A stretch of DNA of 64,000 nucleotides from Burkholderiales bacterium (GCA_016716275.1 JADJWR010000002.1:1-64000), one strand, 5' to 3'. Numbered from the stretch's first letter, positions 25,918 to 37,040 are shown. The notes: generated by a model from the sequence alone, not told the origin. Program-made: numbers and translations.

Positions 25918-27297
25918 ATGGGACTCGAACGCGCCAATTCGCCGCACGCCCGCGACGTCGCCTACCACCTGCACCCGGCGACCGACACCGCCACGCACGA
26001 GCAGCGCGGCCCGCACATCTTCCATCGCGGCGAAGGGATCTACGTCTACGACGACGAGGGCAAGCGCTACATCGAGGGCCTGGCCGGCCTCTGGTGCGCG
26101 TCGCTCGGCTTCAGCGAGAAGCGCCTGGTGGAGGCGGCGCGGCGTCAGCTCGAGACGCTGCCGTTCTATCACAACTTCGCGCACAAGGCGGTCGAGCCGG
26201 CGATCGAGCTGGCGGAGTTGCTGATCGAGCGCGCGCCGGTGACGATGTCGAAGGTGTTCTTCACCAACTCGGGCTCCGAGGCCAACGACACCCAGGTCAA
26301 GCTGGTCTGGTACTACAACAATCTCGTCGGCCGGCCGCAGAAGAAGAAGATCATCGCCCGCCGCGGCGCCTATCACGGCATCACCGTGGCCGCCGGCAGC
26401 CTGACCGGGCTGCCGGTGTTCCACCGCTCCTTCGATCTGCCGATCGCCGGCATCCTGCACACGGACTGCCCGCATCACTACCACTACGCCGAACCGGGCG
26501 AGAGCGAGGAGCAGTTCTCGGCCCGCCTGGCGGCGAACCTGGAGAAGCTGATCGAGTCGGAAGGGCCGGAGACGATCGCCGCCTTCATCGCCGAACCGAT
26601 ACTCGGCGCCGGCGGCGTGATTCCGCCGCCGCGCGGCTACTTCGAGCGGATCCAGCCGATCCTGCGCCGGCACGACATCCTGTTGATCGCCGACGAGGTG
26701 ATCACCGGCTTCTACCGCACCGGGCCGATGTTCGGCACCGAGACCTACGGTCTGCAGCCGGACCTGATCACGCTGGCCAAGGCGCTGTCGGCGGCGTATC
26801 AGCCGATCGGCGCGGTGATGATGAGCGAGCGCATCTACCAGGCGGTCGTCGAGGGCAGCCGCCGGCACGGCGTGCTGGCCACCGGCTTCACCTACTCGGG
26901 GCATCCGGTGCCGGCGGCGGTGGCGCTGGAGACGCAGCGCATCTACGACGCCGATCGCATCGGCGAGCACGTCCGGGCGGTGATCCCGCGCTTCCAGAAG
27001 CGGCTGAAGGCGCTGGCCGATCATCCGCTGGTCGGCGAAGCGCGCGGGGTCGGCCTGATCGGCGCGGTCGAACTGGTGCGCGACAAGCAGGCGCGGCGCA
27101 ACTTCGACCCGGCGCTGAAGCTGGGCGCCTGGGTGACCGCCCGGGCGGCCGAGCACGGGCTGATCGCGCGGGCGCTGCTCAACGACACCGTGGCGCTGTG
27201 TCCGCCGCTGATCATCCGCGACGAGCAGATCGACGCGATGTTCGACTGCCTGGAGCGGGCGCTCGAAGACGCGCGCCGCCACGTTGCCGCACTGTGA
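25918..27297 (+). CDS. Class III omega-aminotransferase (PLP-dependent)
   Basis: 459 residues from ATG 25918 (AAGGAGAG upstream). The PLP lysine is Lys288 (LITLAKALSAAYQPIGAV), the pyridine-N aspartate is in LLIADEVITGF (Asp259), and the cofactor phosphate site is TNSGSEANDTQ. YHG (AYHGIT) and the pocket residues GLWC-SLGFSE match the pyruvate-dependent amine/omega-amino-acid:pyruvate group (SpuC/omega-TA like). It would convert an omega-amino acid or diamine to a semialdehyde. First gene of the operon, followed by HyuA with a 4-bp overlap. The downstream ALDH would oxidise the aldehyde product. Confidence 0.92.
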   Translation: MGLERANSPHARDVAYHLHPATDTATHEQRGPHIFHRGEGIYVYDDEGKRYIEGLAGLWCASLGFSEKRLVEAARRQLETLPFYHNFAHKAVEPAIELAELLIERAPVTMSKVFFTNSGSEANDTQVKLVWYYNNLVGRPQKKKIIARRGAYHGITVAAGSLTGLPVFHRSFDLPIAGILHTDCPHHYHYAEPGESEEQFSARLAANLEKLIESEGPETIAAFIAEPILGAGGVIPPPRGYFERIQPILRRHDILLIADEVITGFYRTGPMFGTETYGLQPDLITLAKALSAAYQPIGAVMMSERIYQAVVEGSRRHGVLATGFTYSGHPVPAAVALETQRIYDADRIGEHVRAVIPRFQKRLKALADHPLVGEARGVGLIGAVELVRDKQARRNFDPALKLGAWVTARAAEHGLIARALLNDTVALCPPLIIRDEQIDAMFDCLERALEDARRHVAAL

Positions 27298-29336
27298 ACC
27301 ACGCCGCGCGATCCGACGCGCCGTCGTCCCGCTGGAAGGTGGGGATCGACATCGGCGGCACCTTCACCGACGTGGTGGCGGTGCGGCCGGACGACGGCAG
27401 CGTGCGCTCGGCCAAGGTGCCGACGCGCACCGATGACCGGGTCGCCGGCCTGCAGGCGGCTCTGGCGGCGATCGAGCTGGACTGGGCCGACGTCGCCGAC
27501 CTGGTGCACGGCACCACGATGGTCACCAACGCCATCGTCGAGGGCAACCTGGCGCAGGTGGCGCTGGTGGCGACCGAGGGCTTCGCCGACACGCTGGCGA
27601 TCGGCCGGCAGAACCGTCGCCACCTTTACCGGCTCGATCTGCCGCCGAAGATCGACCCGCTGGTGCCGGCCCAGCGCCGCTTCGAGGTGCGCGAGCGGCT
27701 CGACCACGATGGCCATGTGCTGACGCCGCTCGACGCGTCGTCGCTCGATGCGGCGCTCGAGCAGGTGACGGCGAGCGGCGCCGAGGCCGTCGCCGTGTCG
27801 CTGCTGCATGCCTACGCCGATCCGCGCCACGAGGAGACCGTCGGCGAAAGGCTGCGTCAGCGCTTCCCGTTCGTCGCCCTGTCGAACCGGATCAACCCGG
27901 AGGCGCGCGAGTACGAGCGCACCGCCACCACGGTGCTCAGTGCCGCCGTGATGCCGCTCGCCGCCGGGTACCTCGACCAGCTGGAGCGCGCCCGGCCGCC
28001 CGCATCGCGGCTGCACCTGTTCCACTCGGCCGGCGGCATGGCCTCGCCGGAAGCAATCCGCGAGGCGCCGCTGGCGCTGGCACTGTCCGGGCCGGCGGCG
28101 GGCGTGGCGGCGGCCGGCCGAACGGCGCGCGAGCTCCGGCTCGACAACGCGATCAGCTTCGACATGGGTGGCACGACCACCGACGTTTGCCTGATCCTCG
28201 ACGGCGAGGCGCAGATCTCGAGCGACCGTTCGCTGGCCGAACGGCCGTTGCGTCAGCCGATGGTGGCGGTCGAGTCGATCGGCGCCGGCGGCGGCTCGAT
28301 CGCCCGCTTCGACCACGGCGCACTGCTGGTCGGCCCGGAGAGCGCCGGCGCGACGCCCGGGCCGGCCTGCTACGGGCGCGGCGGCAAGCTGCCGACGGTC
28401 ACCGATGCCGGCCTGCTGCTGGGCTACATGGATGCGCAGCGGCCGATCGCTGGCGGCATGCAGCTCGACGTGGCGGCGGCGCGTGCAGCGGTCGAGCCGC
28501 TGGCGCGGGCGATGAACAAGGACGTCGAGGCGGCGGCACTTGGCATCCTGACGGTGGTCAACGCGGCGATGGTGCAGGCGCTGCGCCGCATCACCGTCGA
28601 GCGCGGCATCGACGGACGGCGCTGCGCGCTGCTCGCCTTCGGCGGCGCTGGTCCGATGCACGCCGTCGAGGTGGCGCGCGCCTTCGGCATCGGCCGCGTC
28701 GTCGTGCCGGCGCACTCGAGCGCCTTCTCGGCCCTCGGCTGCGTCAGCGCAAGGATGAGCTACTCGCAGCAGCGCACGGTGCGCATGCCGGCTGGACAGT
28801 GGGACCCGCAGCGCCTCGACGCGGTGCGCGCTGCGCTGCGCGAGCGGCTGTGCGCGCCGCTCGTCGCCGCCGGCGTGGCCGCGGCGGACATCGAGATCGA
28901 GGAGGTGGCGTCGGTGCGTTACCGCGGCCAGAGCTATGCGATCGAACTGGCCGACCCCGAGTTCACCGACCCGGCAGCGCTCGGCGCGGCCTTCTATGCC
29001 CGCCACGAGCGGCTGTACGGCTTCGTCACCGGCGAACCCTGGGAGCTGGTTGCCATCCGCCAGCGCGCCTGCGCGCCCGAATCGCGACTGCCGGCGGCGG
29101 CGCAGGCACACGCGAGCGGCGCCGCGGCGCCGGCGCGCAGCGTCTCGTGCGTCTTCGACGCCTCCGGCGCGCGGCCGACGCCGCGCTACGACCGCGCCGC
29201 GCTTGCCGTCGACCAGCGGCTGGCCGGGCCGTGCATTGTCGAGGACGCGTGGTCGACGGTGATCGTGCCGCCGGGGGCAACGCTCGCCGCCGACGGCAAC
29301 GGCCACCTTCACATCGACGCCGGGGTGGCGTCATGA
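27294..29336 (+). CDS. Hydantoinase/oxoprolinase subunit A (HyuA-type, ATP-dependent)
   Basis: 680 residues, GTG start overlapping the aminotransferase stop (GTGA). The actin-like ATPase signature VGIDIGGTFTDVVAV is at residues 17-31 and the second phosphate loop is ISFDMGGTTTDVCLI. Other family blocks are HGTTMVTNAIVEG, VSLLHAYADPRHE, SRINPEAREYERT-like NRINPEAREYERT and CALLAFGGAGPMHAVEVA. With HyuB it hydrolyses a cyclic amide at the cost of ATP. Known relatives are N-methylhydantoinase, 5-oxoprolinase, and lactamases for 2-pyrrolidone or caprolactam; acetone and acetophenone carboxylases share the fold but have extra subunits. Presence beside an omega-aminotransferase favours lactamase. 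Confidence 0.9.
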   Translation: MNHAARSDAPSSRWKVGIDIGGTFTDVVAVRPDDGSVRSAKVPTRTDDRVAGLQAALAAIELDWADVADLVHGTTMVTNAIVEGNLAQVALVATEGFADTLAIGRQNRRHLYRLDLPPKIDPLVPAQRRFEVRERLDHDGHVLTPLDASSLDAALEQVTASGAEAVAVSLLHAYADPRHEETVGERLRQRFPFVALSNRINPEAREYERTATTVLSAAVMPLAAGYLDQLERARPPASRLHLFHSAGGMASPEAIREAPLALALSGPAAGVAAAGRTARELRLDNAISFDMGGTTTDVCLILDGEAQISSDRSLAERPLRQPMVAVESIGAGGGSIARFDHGALLVGPESAGATPGPACYGRGGKLPTVTDAGLLLGYMDAQRPIAGGMQLDVAAARAAVEPLARAMNKDVEAAALGILTVVNAAMVQALRRITVERGIDGRRCALLAFGGAGPMHAVEVARAFGIGRVVVPAHSSAFSALGCVSARMSYSQQRTVRMPAGQWDPQRLDAVRAALRERLCAPLVAAGVAAADIEIEEVASVRYRGQSYAIELADPEFTDPAALGAAFYARHERLYGFVTGEPWELVAIRQRACAPESRLPAAAQAHASGAAAPARSVSCVFDASGARPTPRYDRAALAVDQRLAGPCIVEDAWSTVIVPPGATLAADGNGHLHIDAGVAS

Positions 29337-30934
29337 CGCCGCGCGCGGTCGCCGTGCCGTCGGTCGATCCGGTGACGCTGGAGGTGATCCGCAATGCGCT
29401 GAACGCGGCGGCCGAGGAGATGTCGCTGATCGTGATGCGCTCGGCGCGCTCGCCGCTACTGCGCGAGGCCGGCGACCTGTCGTCGGCCCTGACCGACGCC
29501 GACGGCTACCTGATCGCGCAGGGGCGCGACATCCCGATGCACCTCGGCGTGATGAGCTTCACGGTGCGCGAGTTCCTCAAGCGCGTGCCGCGCCAGCGCC
29601 TGGCGCCCGGCGACGTGTGGTTCCTCAACCTGCCGGAGGTTGGCGGCAACCATCTGCCCGACGTCAAGGCGATCCGGCCGGTGTTCGTCGACGCCGAGAT
29701 CCGCGCCTTCGCCGTCAGCCTGGCGCACTGGGCCGACATCGGTGGTGCGATGCCCGGCAGCTACGTCGCCAACGCCGTCGACGCCTGGCAGGAGGGCCTG
29801 CGCATTCCGCCGCTGCGGCTGTTCAGCGCCGCCGGCGTCGAACGCGAGAAGCTCGACCTGGTGCTGGCCAACGTGCGCGGCGCCGCCGAGCGCGAGGGCG
29901 ACATCCTGGCGCAGATGGCGGCCACGCGCGCCGCCGAGGAGCGGCTGCTGCAGATCTTCGCGCTGCACGGTGCGCCGACCACCAGGGCGGCGATCGCCGC
30001 CATCCACGACCGCGCCGAGGCGCAGATGCGCGCCGCGCTGGCCGCCGTGCCGGATGGCGTCTACGAGGGCGAGGACTGGCTGGACGACGACGCCGCGGGC
30101 GGCGCGCCGCTGGCGGTGCGGGTAAGGGTGACGATCCGCGGCGATGCCGCGGTGTTCGACTTCTCCGCCACCGACGATGCGGCGCGCGGGCCGGTCAACA
30201 CCACGCCGTTCATCGCCGCGGCCTCGGTGTTCTACGTCGTCAAGGCGCTGTACGGCCCGGACATCCAGCCGAGCGGCGGCTGCTATCGGCCGCTGCAGAT
30301 CATCACGCGGCCCGGTTCGCTGCTCGATCCGGGGCCCGAGCGGCCGGTGGTCGGCGGCAACCACGAGACCTCGCAGCGCATCGCCGATGCGCTGTTCCTC
30401 GCCCTCGAGGCGACCGGGCCGCAGCGTCTGAGCGCCGGCGGACCGACGACCTCGGGCCTGGTGCTGTTCGGCGGCCGCCGCGCCGACGGCGCCTGGACCA
30501 CGCTGTACGAAACGCACGGCGGCGGCGAGGGTGCGCGGCACGACCGCGACGGTGCGCCGGTGATCCGCGTGCACATGTCGAACGTGATGAACACGCCGGC
30601 CGAGGTGATCGAGGCCGAGTACCCGATCCGCATCGACTGCCAGCGGCTGCGCTGCGGCTCGGGCGGCGGCGGCCGCCATCGCGGCGGCGACGGCCTGCAC
30701 CGCGAGTATCGGGTGCTGTGCGACGACATGTCGGTGACCTCGATGTTCGAGCGCCGTGTCGTGCCGCCGTACGGCCTGCAGGGCGGCGCCGCCGGCGCGC
30801 CGTTCAGGGTCACCGTGGTCACCGGTGCCGGCAGCAGCTACGACCTGTCCGGCAAGGCCAACGTCCGCCTGGCCGCCGGCGACCGGGTCATCGTCGACAG
30901 CTGCGGCGGCGGCGGCTACGGCGCCGCCGGCTGA
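29333..30934 (+). CDS. Hydantoinase/oxoprolinase subunit B (HyuB-type)
   Basis: 533 residues; ATG overlaps the HyuA stop. Begins with the HyuB block VDPVTLEVIRNALNAAAEEMSLIVMRSARSP. Conserved metal/active-site segments follow: DGYLIAQGRDIPMHLGVM, PGDVWFLNLPEVGGNHLPD, PVNTTPFIAAASVFYVVK and VVGGNHETSQRIADAL. The C terminus is Gly-rich (RCGSGGGGRHRGGDGL, SCGGGGYG), normal for the family. Forms the heteromeric enzyme with HyuA. Confidence 0.92.
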   Translation: MTPRAVAVPSVDPVTLEVIRNALNAAAEEMSLIVMRSARSPLLREAGDLSSALTDADGYLIAQGRDIPMHLGVMSFTVREFLKRVPRQRLAPGDVWFLNLPEVGGNHLPDVKAIRPVFVDAEIRAFAVSLAHWADIGGAMPGSYVANAVDAWQEGLRIPPLRLFSAAGVEREKLDLVLANVRGAAEREGDILAQMAATRAAEERLLQIFALHGAPTTRAAIAAIHDRAEAQMRAALAAVPDGVYEGEDWLDDDAAGGAPLAVRVRVTIRGDAAVFDFSATDDAARGPVNTTPFIAAASVFYVVKALYGPDIQPSGGCYRPLQIITRPGSLLDPGPERPVVGGNHETSQRIADALFLALEATGPQRLSAGGPTTSGLVLFGGRRADGAWTTLYETHGGGEGARHDRDGAPVIRVHMSNVMNTPAEVIEAEYPIRIDCQRLRCGSGGGGRHRGGDGLHREYRVLCDDMSVTSMFERRVVPPYGLQGGAAGAPFRVTVVTGAGSSYDLSGKANVRLAAGDRVIVDSCGGGGYGAAG

Positions 30935-30974
30935 GCGCCGGCAGCGTCTCGAATTCAACGGAGGGGAGCACAGG

Positions 30975-31757
30975 ATGAAGCTGCAGAACAAGAAGGCGAT
31001 CGTGACGGGCGCGGCCAAGGGCATGGGCAGCGCGATCTCGCTGACGCTGGCCCGCGAGGGCGCCGACCTGCTGCTGACAGCGCGCGACGTCGACGCGCTG
31101 GACGAGGTGGCGCGGGAGGTGCGCGCGCTGGGCCGCGCGGCGCACGTGATCGCCTGCGACGTCACCGACGAGGAGCAGGTGCGACGGATGACCGACTTCG
31201 CTCTGGCGAAGTTCGGCGGCCGCATCGACATCCTGGTCAACGTCGCCGGCGTCACCGGCCCGATCGAGACACCGGTGCAGGACATCGAGGTCGACGACTT
31301 CGACCACGTGATCATCGCCAACGAGCGCGGCACCTTCCTGCCGATCAAGCACGTGGTGCCGACGATGATCGCCCAGCGCAGCGGCAAGATCGTCAACATC
31401 GGCGGCACCTCCGGACTGCGCGGCTACCCGATGCGCACCGCCTACTCGGCCTCGAAGTGGGCGGTGCGCGGCATCACCCGCACGGTGGCGCTCGAGCTGG
31501 GCAAGTACAACATCAACGTCAACGCGGTCTGCCCAGGCATCGTCGAGACGCCGCGGATGATGAAGCTGTGCGAGGGCAAGGCCAAGGTGCGCGGCTGGAC
31601 AGTCGAGCAGGTCTACGAGGAGTACGTGCAGGACATGGCGCTGAAGCGGGTGACGACGCCGCAGGACGTCGCCGACGCGGTGCTGTTCATGGCCAGCGAG
31701 GAGAGCCGTCAGATCACCGGCCAGCACATCGCGGTCGACGGCGGCTGGGACGTCTGA
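30975..31757 (+). CDS. SDR family oxidoreductase
   Basis: 260 residues. The cofactor loop is TGAAKGMGSAI (residues 10-20). Asn-Ala-Gly is replaced by NVAGVTG. Catalytic Ser/Tyr/Lys lie in NIGGTSGLRGYPMRTAYSASKWAV, with a C-terminal ITGQHIAVDGGWDV. Arg/Asp after strand 2 (LLTARDVDALD) suggests NADP(H). 40 bp after HyuB, with Shine-Dalgarno GAGGGGAG. Probably oxidises or reduces an alcohol/ketone intermediate of the pathway; specific substrate unknown. Confidence 0.9.
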   Translation: MKLQNKKAIVTGAAKGMGSAISLTLAREGADLLLTARDVDALDEVAREVRALGRAAHVIACDVTDEEQVRRMTDFALAKFGGRIDILVNVAGVTGPIETPVQDIEVDDFDHVIIANERGTFLPIKHVVPTMIAQRSGKIVNIGGTSGLRGYPMRTAYSASKWAVRGITRTVALELGKYNINVNAVCPGIVETPRMMKLCEGKAKVRGWTVEQVYEEYVQDMALKRVTTPQDVADAVLFMASEESRQITGQHIAVDGGWDV

Positions 31758-31771
31758 GGCGGGGACGTGTC

Positions 31772-33244
31772 ATGACAGTTGCGGAGAGAATGCGCGAGGT
31801 CGCCGGCACGCTGCCGGCAGGCATGTACATCAGCGGCGGCTTCGTCGAGGCCACGGGCGGGCAGCGGATCGAGACCGTCGATCCCGGCACCGGCCGCGGC
31901 TTCGCCGACTTCCCGGCAGGGCGGGCCGAGGACGTCGACCGGGCCGTGGCCGATTCACGGCGGGCGCTGCGCGGGCCATGGCGCCAGGTGACGCCGACAC
32001 AGCGCGGCAGCATGCTGGCGCGCGCCGCGGCACTGATCCGCCGCGACGCCGAACGGCTTTCGGTGATCGAGACGCTCGACAGCGGCAAGCCGCTGGGCGA
32101 GTCGCGCCGCGACATCGAGACGGCGGCGGCGTACTTCGAGTACTACGCCGGCATCGCCGACAAGCTGCAGGGCGACAGCATCCCGCTCGGCCCGGACTAC
32201 GTCTCGCTGACGCTGCACGAGCCGGTCGGCGTCACCGCGCACGTGATCCCGTGGAACTTCCCGCTGGTGACCACCGCGCGCGGCGTGGCGCCGGCGCTGG
32301 CAGCGGGCAACACGGCGGTGGTCAAGCCGGCCACCCAGACGCCGCTGACGGCGATGGCGCTCGGGCCGCTGCTGCGCGAAGCCGGCGTGCCCGACGGCGT
32401 CTACAACGTCGTCACCGGCCGCGGTGCCGACATCGGCGATGCGCTGACCGGCCATCCGGGCATCGATCACGTCACCTTCACCGGCTCGGTGCCGACCGGC
32501 ATCGGCGTGATGAAGTCGGCCGCCGAGCGGGTCAGCTCGGTGACGCTCGAGCTCGGCGGCAAGTCGCCGGTGGTGGTGCTCGCCGACGCCGACCTCGACG
32601 CCGCCATCGAGGGCACGCTGAAAGCCATCTACATGAACGCCGGGCAGGTCTGCTCGGCCGGCTCGCGGCTGGTCATCGAGCGCGCCGTGCATGCGCCGAT
32701 GATGGAGCGGCTGGTGCAGCGGACGCGGGCGCTGCGCGTCGGCCACGGCTTGACGGAGCCGCAGATGGGGCCGCTGATCTCGGCTGCGCACCGGCGGCTG
32801 ATCGCCGGTTACGTCGACGGCGCGCGCGCACGCCGCATCGCAGTGGCCGCTGGCGGGCACGAGATGGCCGTCGAGGGTTGCGAGGGCGGCTACTTCTACG
32901 CGCCGACCATCCTCGATGCCGTCGCCGCCGACGACGTGGTGGTCCAGGAGGAGATCTTCGGCCCGGTGCTGAGCGTCCAGGTGGTCGACTCGGCCGAGGA
33001 GGCGATCACGGTGGCCAACGGCACGCCGTTCGGCCTGTGCGCCGGCATCTACACGCGCGACCTCACGCGCGCGCTTCGCTTCGCCCGCGACGTCGAGGCC
33101 GGGCAGGTGTTCATCAACCAGTACTTCGCCGGCGGCGTGGCGACGCCGTTCGGCGGCACCAAGCTCAGCGGCTTCGGGCGGGAGAAGGGGCTGGCGGCGC
33201 TGGCGTCCTACTACCAGGTCAAGTGCATCACGGCGCGCATCTAG
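31772..33244 (+). CDS. Aldehyde dehydrogenase (NAD(P)+-dependent)
   Basis: 490 residues. HVIPWNFPLVTTARGVAPALAAGNTAVVKPA is the cofactor-binding block. FTGSVPTGIGVMKSAA, catalytic Glu in LELGGKSPVVV and catalytic Cys in NAGQVCSAGSRL are all present, and EEIFGPVLSV completes the set. An alternative GTG at 31768 is possible. In context it would oxidise the semialdehyde from the aminotransferase to a dicarboxylate (inference). Relatives include betaine-aldehyde and gamma-aminobutyraldehyde dehydrogenases. Confidence 0.93.
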   Translation: MTVAERMREVAGTLPAGMYISGGFVEATGGQRIETVDPGTGRGFADFPAGRAEDVDRAVADSRRALRGPWRQVTPTQRGSMLARAAALIRRDAERLSVIETLDSGKPLGESRRDIETAAAYFEYYAGIADKLQGDSIPLGPDYVSLTLHEPVGVTAHVIPWNFPLVTTARGVAPALAAGNTAVVKPATQTPLTAMALGPLLREAGVPDGVYNVVTGRGADIGDALTGHPGIDHVTFTGSVPTGIGVMKSAAERVSSVTLELGGKSPVVVLADADLDAAIEGTLKAIYMNAGQVCSAGSRLVIERAVHAPMMERLVQRTRALRVGHGLTEPQMGPLISAAHRRLIAGYVDGARARRIAVAAGGHEMAVEGCEGGYFYAPTILDAVAADDVVVQEEIFGPVLSVQVVDSAEEAITVANGTPFGLCAGIYTRDLTRALRFARDVEAGQVFINQYFAGGVATPFGGTKLSGFGREKGLAALASYYQVKCITARI

Positions 33245-33263
33245 CGGCGGACGGGAGACCCCC

Positions 33264-34130
33264 ATGTACGCGAACTTCGAACTGGACCTGGCCGCCGACC
33301 TCGACGAAGCACTGGCGGTGCTGGCCGACGCCGACGGCGCCGACGTCGCGCCGCTGGCCGGCGGCACCAACCTGATCGTCGACCTGCGCGCCGGGCGCTG
33401 CCGGCCGAAGCGGCTGGTCGCGCTCGGTCGGGTCGAGGCCCTGCGCGGCATCGGCGAGGACGGCCCGCGGGTGCGCATCGGCGGCCGCACGACGGTCAGC
33501 GAACTGCTCGCCTCGCCGTTGGTGGCGGCCACCGCGCCTTCGCTGGTTCAGTCGGCGCGCCTGTTCGCCGGCCAGATGGTGCGCAACACGGCCACCGTGG
33601 CCGGCAACATCGCCTGCGGCTCGCCCGCGGCCGACCTGGTGCCGCCGCTGCTCGCGCTCGACGCCGAGCTGACGCTGGCCTCGCGCGCCGGCAGCCGCAC
33701 GGTGCCGCTGGCCGACTTCTATCGGGGCTACAAGAAGGACGTGCGTCGCGCCGACGAACTGATCGCCGCCGTCGCCTGGCCGAAGCCTGCCGCGGGCGCC
33801 CGCAGCAGTTTCTACAAGCTCGGCCGGCGCAAGGGCGATGCGATCACCATCACCGGCGTGGCGGTGTCGCTGGCGGTCGATCGCGGCGTGTGCACGCGGG
33901 CGCGCATCGCGCTCGGTGCGGTGGCGCCGGTCGTGCTGCGCGCCCGCGCGGCCGAGGCGATGCTCGAAGGGCAGCGGCTGACTGCCGAGCTGGTGGCGGC
34001 GGCGGCGGCGCGTGCCGCCGGCGAGGCCAGCCCGATCGACGACATCCGCGCCAGCGCCGCCTACCGCCGCCACACGGTGCAAGTGCTGGCCCGGCGGCTG
34101 CTCGGCGGCGCCTGGCAGGCAGGGTCCTGA
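33264..34130 (+). CDS. Mo-hydroxylase FAD-binding (medium) subunit, CoxM/XdhB-like
   Basis: 288 residues. The FAD pyrophosphate loops are PLAGGTNLIVDLRAG (about residues 31-45) and TVAGNIACGSPAADLVPPLLALDA (about residues 110-133). The ending GGAWQAGS is short. Takes electrons from the [2Fe-2S] subunit encoded next. Gap of 19 bp from the ALDH gene. Confidence 0.9.
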   Translation: MYANFELDLAADLDEALAVLADADGADVAPLAGGTNLIVDLRAGRCRPKRLVALGRVEALRGIGEDGPRVRIGGRTTVSELLASPLVAATAPSLVQSARLFAGQMVRNTATVAGNIACGSPAADLVPPLLALDAELTLASRAGSRTVPLADFYRGYKKDVRRADELIAAVAWPKPAAGARSSFYKLGRRKGDAITITGVAVSLAVDRGVCTRARIALGAVAPVVLRARAAEAMLEGQRLTAELVAAAAARAAGEASPIDDIRASAAYRRHTVQVLARRLLGGAWQAGS

Positions 34131-34146
34131 CGGAGGAGACGAGGCA

Positions 34147-34631
<485 letters not shown>

Positions 34632-34635
<4 letters not shown>

Positions 34636-36956
34636 GCACCGTGCGCGACGAAACCGGGTCGGCGCCGAACGTCGCCTTCCGCCAGATCGGCAAGCCGCTC
34701 ACCCGCACCGACGCCCCCGGCAAGGTGACCGGGCGGACGATGTACGCCGGCGATTACTCGATGCCGGGCATGCTGCACGTGAAGGTGGTGCGCGCCAACG
34801 TCGCCAGCGCGCGGCTGGCCCGCCTCGACGTCTCGCGCGCGCGGGCGCTGGAGGGCGTCGAGTGCGTGCTGACCGGCGCCGATCTGCCCGACCGCACCGC
34901 CGCCACCGACATCCCCGGCCAGACCGGCCGCAAGCGGCTCGACACCGACCAGCAGATCCTGGTCAAGGAGCGCGTGCGCTACTTCGGCGAGCCGCTGGCG
35001 CTGATCGCCGCCCGCAGCCGCGACATCGCCGAGCACGCGGCGGCGCTGGTCGAATTCGATCTGCAGCCGCTGCCCGGCGTGTACGACCCGGAGGAGGCGC
35101 TGCGGCCCGGCGCACCGATCGTCAGCGGCACCGACAACGTGGTCGCCGAGTACCGCATCCGCAAGGGCGACCTGCCGGCCGGCTTCGCTGCCGCCGACCA
35201 GATCGTCGAGCGCACCTACCGCACGCCCTTCCAGGAGCACGCCTTCCTCGAGCCCGAGGTCGGCCTGGCCTGGGTCGACGAGAACGAGGTAGTCAACATC
35301 CGCATGTCGACGCAGGTGATCGAGCACTTCCGCACCATCGCCGAGGCGATCGGCGTGCCGCACAACAAGGTGCGCATCCTCGGCGCGCTGGTCGGCGGCG
35401 GCTTCGGCGGCAAGGAGGACATGACCGTCGAGATCTACCTCGCCCTGCTGGCCAGGCACACACGCCACCCGGTGCGGCTCGAGTACACGCGCGAGGACTC
35501 GTTCGTCGGCCACGGCAAGCGCCATCCGTTCAAGCTCACCTACCGCACCGGAGTGAAGCGCGACGGCCGCATCACGGCGCTCGAGATCCGGGTGATCGCC
35601 GACTCGGGCGCCTACGTCTTCCTCAGCCCGTACGTGCTGCTGTACTGCGCCGTCGCCTCGGCGGGACCGTACCGGATCGACAACCTCGACTTCCACGGCC
35701 GCGCGGTGGCGACCAACAACATGTACACCAGCGCCTTCCGCGGCTTCGGCGCGATGCAGGCCTGCGCCGCCTACGAGCAGCAGATGGACGAGGTGGCGAA
35801 GGCGATCGGCATCGACCGCATCGAGTTCCGCCGCCGCAACTACCTGCGCACCGGCGAGCCGATCTCGACCGGCTACGTGCCGCCGAGCGCGATCTGGACC
35901 GAGCAATGCGTCGACCGCGCCTGGGCTGCCCTCGGCGAGCCGACCCGGCTCGACTACCCGCTGAAGGTCGGCCGCGGCGTGGCCGCCTACATGCAGAGCT
36001 ACGGCCGCCTCACCTTCCTGCACGACACCTCGGAGGCCTGGGTCGGCGTCGAGATGGACGGCACGGTGGTGGTCCGCTCCGGGGTCACCGACATCGGCGC
36101 CGGCCAGGCCTCGGCGCTCGGGCAGATCGCCGCCGAGGTGCTCGGCGTGACGCTGAACAACGTCGTCGTCTACAACAGCGACTCGGCGGTTACGCCACTG
36201 GCCGGAACGACCACCGCGACGCGGGCGCTGTACATGACCGGCAACGCCGCCAAGCTTGCCGCCGAGGGGGTGCGGGCGCGGCTGGCGGCGCGCGCCGGAC
36301 GCGAGTTCGGCGTCGCTGCCGAGCAGGTCGACTTCGCCGACAACCGGGTGTTCGTCGCCGATGACCCGGCACGCTCGCTGGCGCTGGTCGATCTGGTGCG
36401 GATCTGCGCCGCCGACGGCATCCACCGCTCCGAGCTGGCGATGTTCCGCGCCCCCTTCAGCGACCCGCTCGACGCGGCCACCGGGCAGGGCCAGGCGCAT
36501 CCGGATTACGTCTTCGGCGCCCACGCGATCGAGGTCGCCGTCGACGTCGAGACCGGCGAGGTGACGGTGCTCAAGAGCATCGCCGCGCACGACGTCGGCC
36601 AGTGCGTCAACCGCGCGGCCGTCGAGGGCCAGATCGAAGGCGGCACGCAGAACGGGCAGGGCTTCGCGCTGTGCGAGGAGATGCTGTACCACGAGGGCAG
36701 GCTGGTGACGCCGTCGTTCAGCGAATACCTGATGCCGACCTCGATGGACATGCCGAAGGTGCAGAGCATCATCCTCGAGTCGCGCAGCGGCGTCGGGCCG
36801 TTCGGCGCCAAGGGCATCGGCGAGCCGGCGCTGACCCCGGTGGCACCGGCGATCGCCAACGCGGTGACCGACGCCATCGGCGTGCGCGTCTTCGAGCTGC
36901 CGTTGACGCCCGAGCGGGTGCTGCGGGCGATGCAGCAGAACAGGGCCGAGGCCTAG
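34632..36956 (+). CDS. Mo-hydroxylase molybdopterin-binding (large) subunit, xanthine dehydrogenase family
   Basis: 774 residues. N-terminal GKPLTRTDAPGKVTGRTMYAGDY; Mo-pterin contacts GALVGGGFGGKED, TSAFRGFGAMQ and GTTTATRALYMTGNA; and the catalytic Glu731 in GAKGIGEPALTP. The AFRGFG loop is of the xanthine/aldehyde/4-hydroxybenzoyl-CoA type, not the AYxCSFR loop of Cu-Mo CO dehydrogenase. It hydroxylates a carbon next to N, or an aldehyde, using water. It is encoded together with lactam-opening enzymes, so ring hydroxylation of an N-heterocycle to a lactam is the attractive role (inference). No XdhC, MoCo sulfurase or CoxDE gene is adjacent. Confidence 0.92.
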
Positions 36957-37040
36957 GTACGTTCGGCGGGCGGCTGCGCGATCCGCCCTTTCACCACTCA
37001 ACGGCAGACAGCGGCCGGGCCGGCCAGGAGCGTGCGATCG

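Noticed and set aside
25869..27293. Plus-strand frame overlapping the aminotransferase and continuous with HyuA
   Set aside because: Only the part from GTG 27294 is HyuA; the upstream part is Arg/Pro-rich noise opposite the aminotransferase reading frame.
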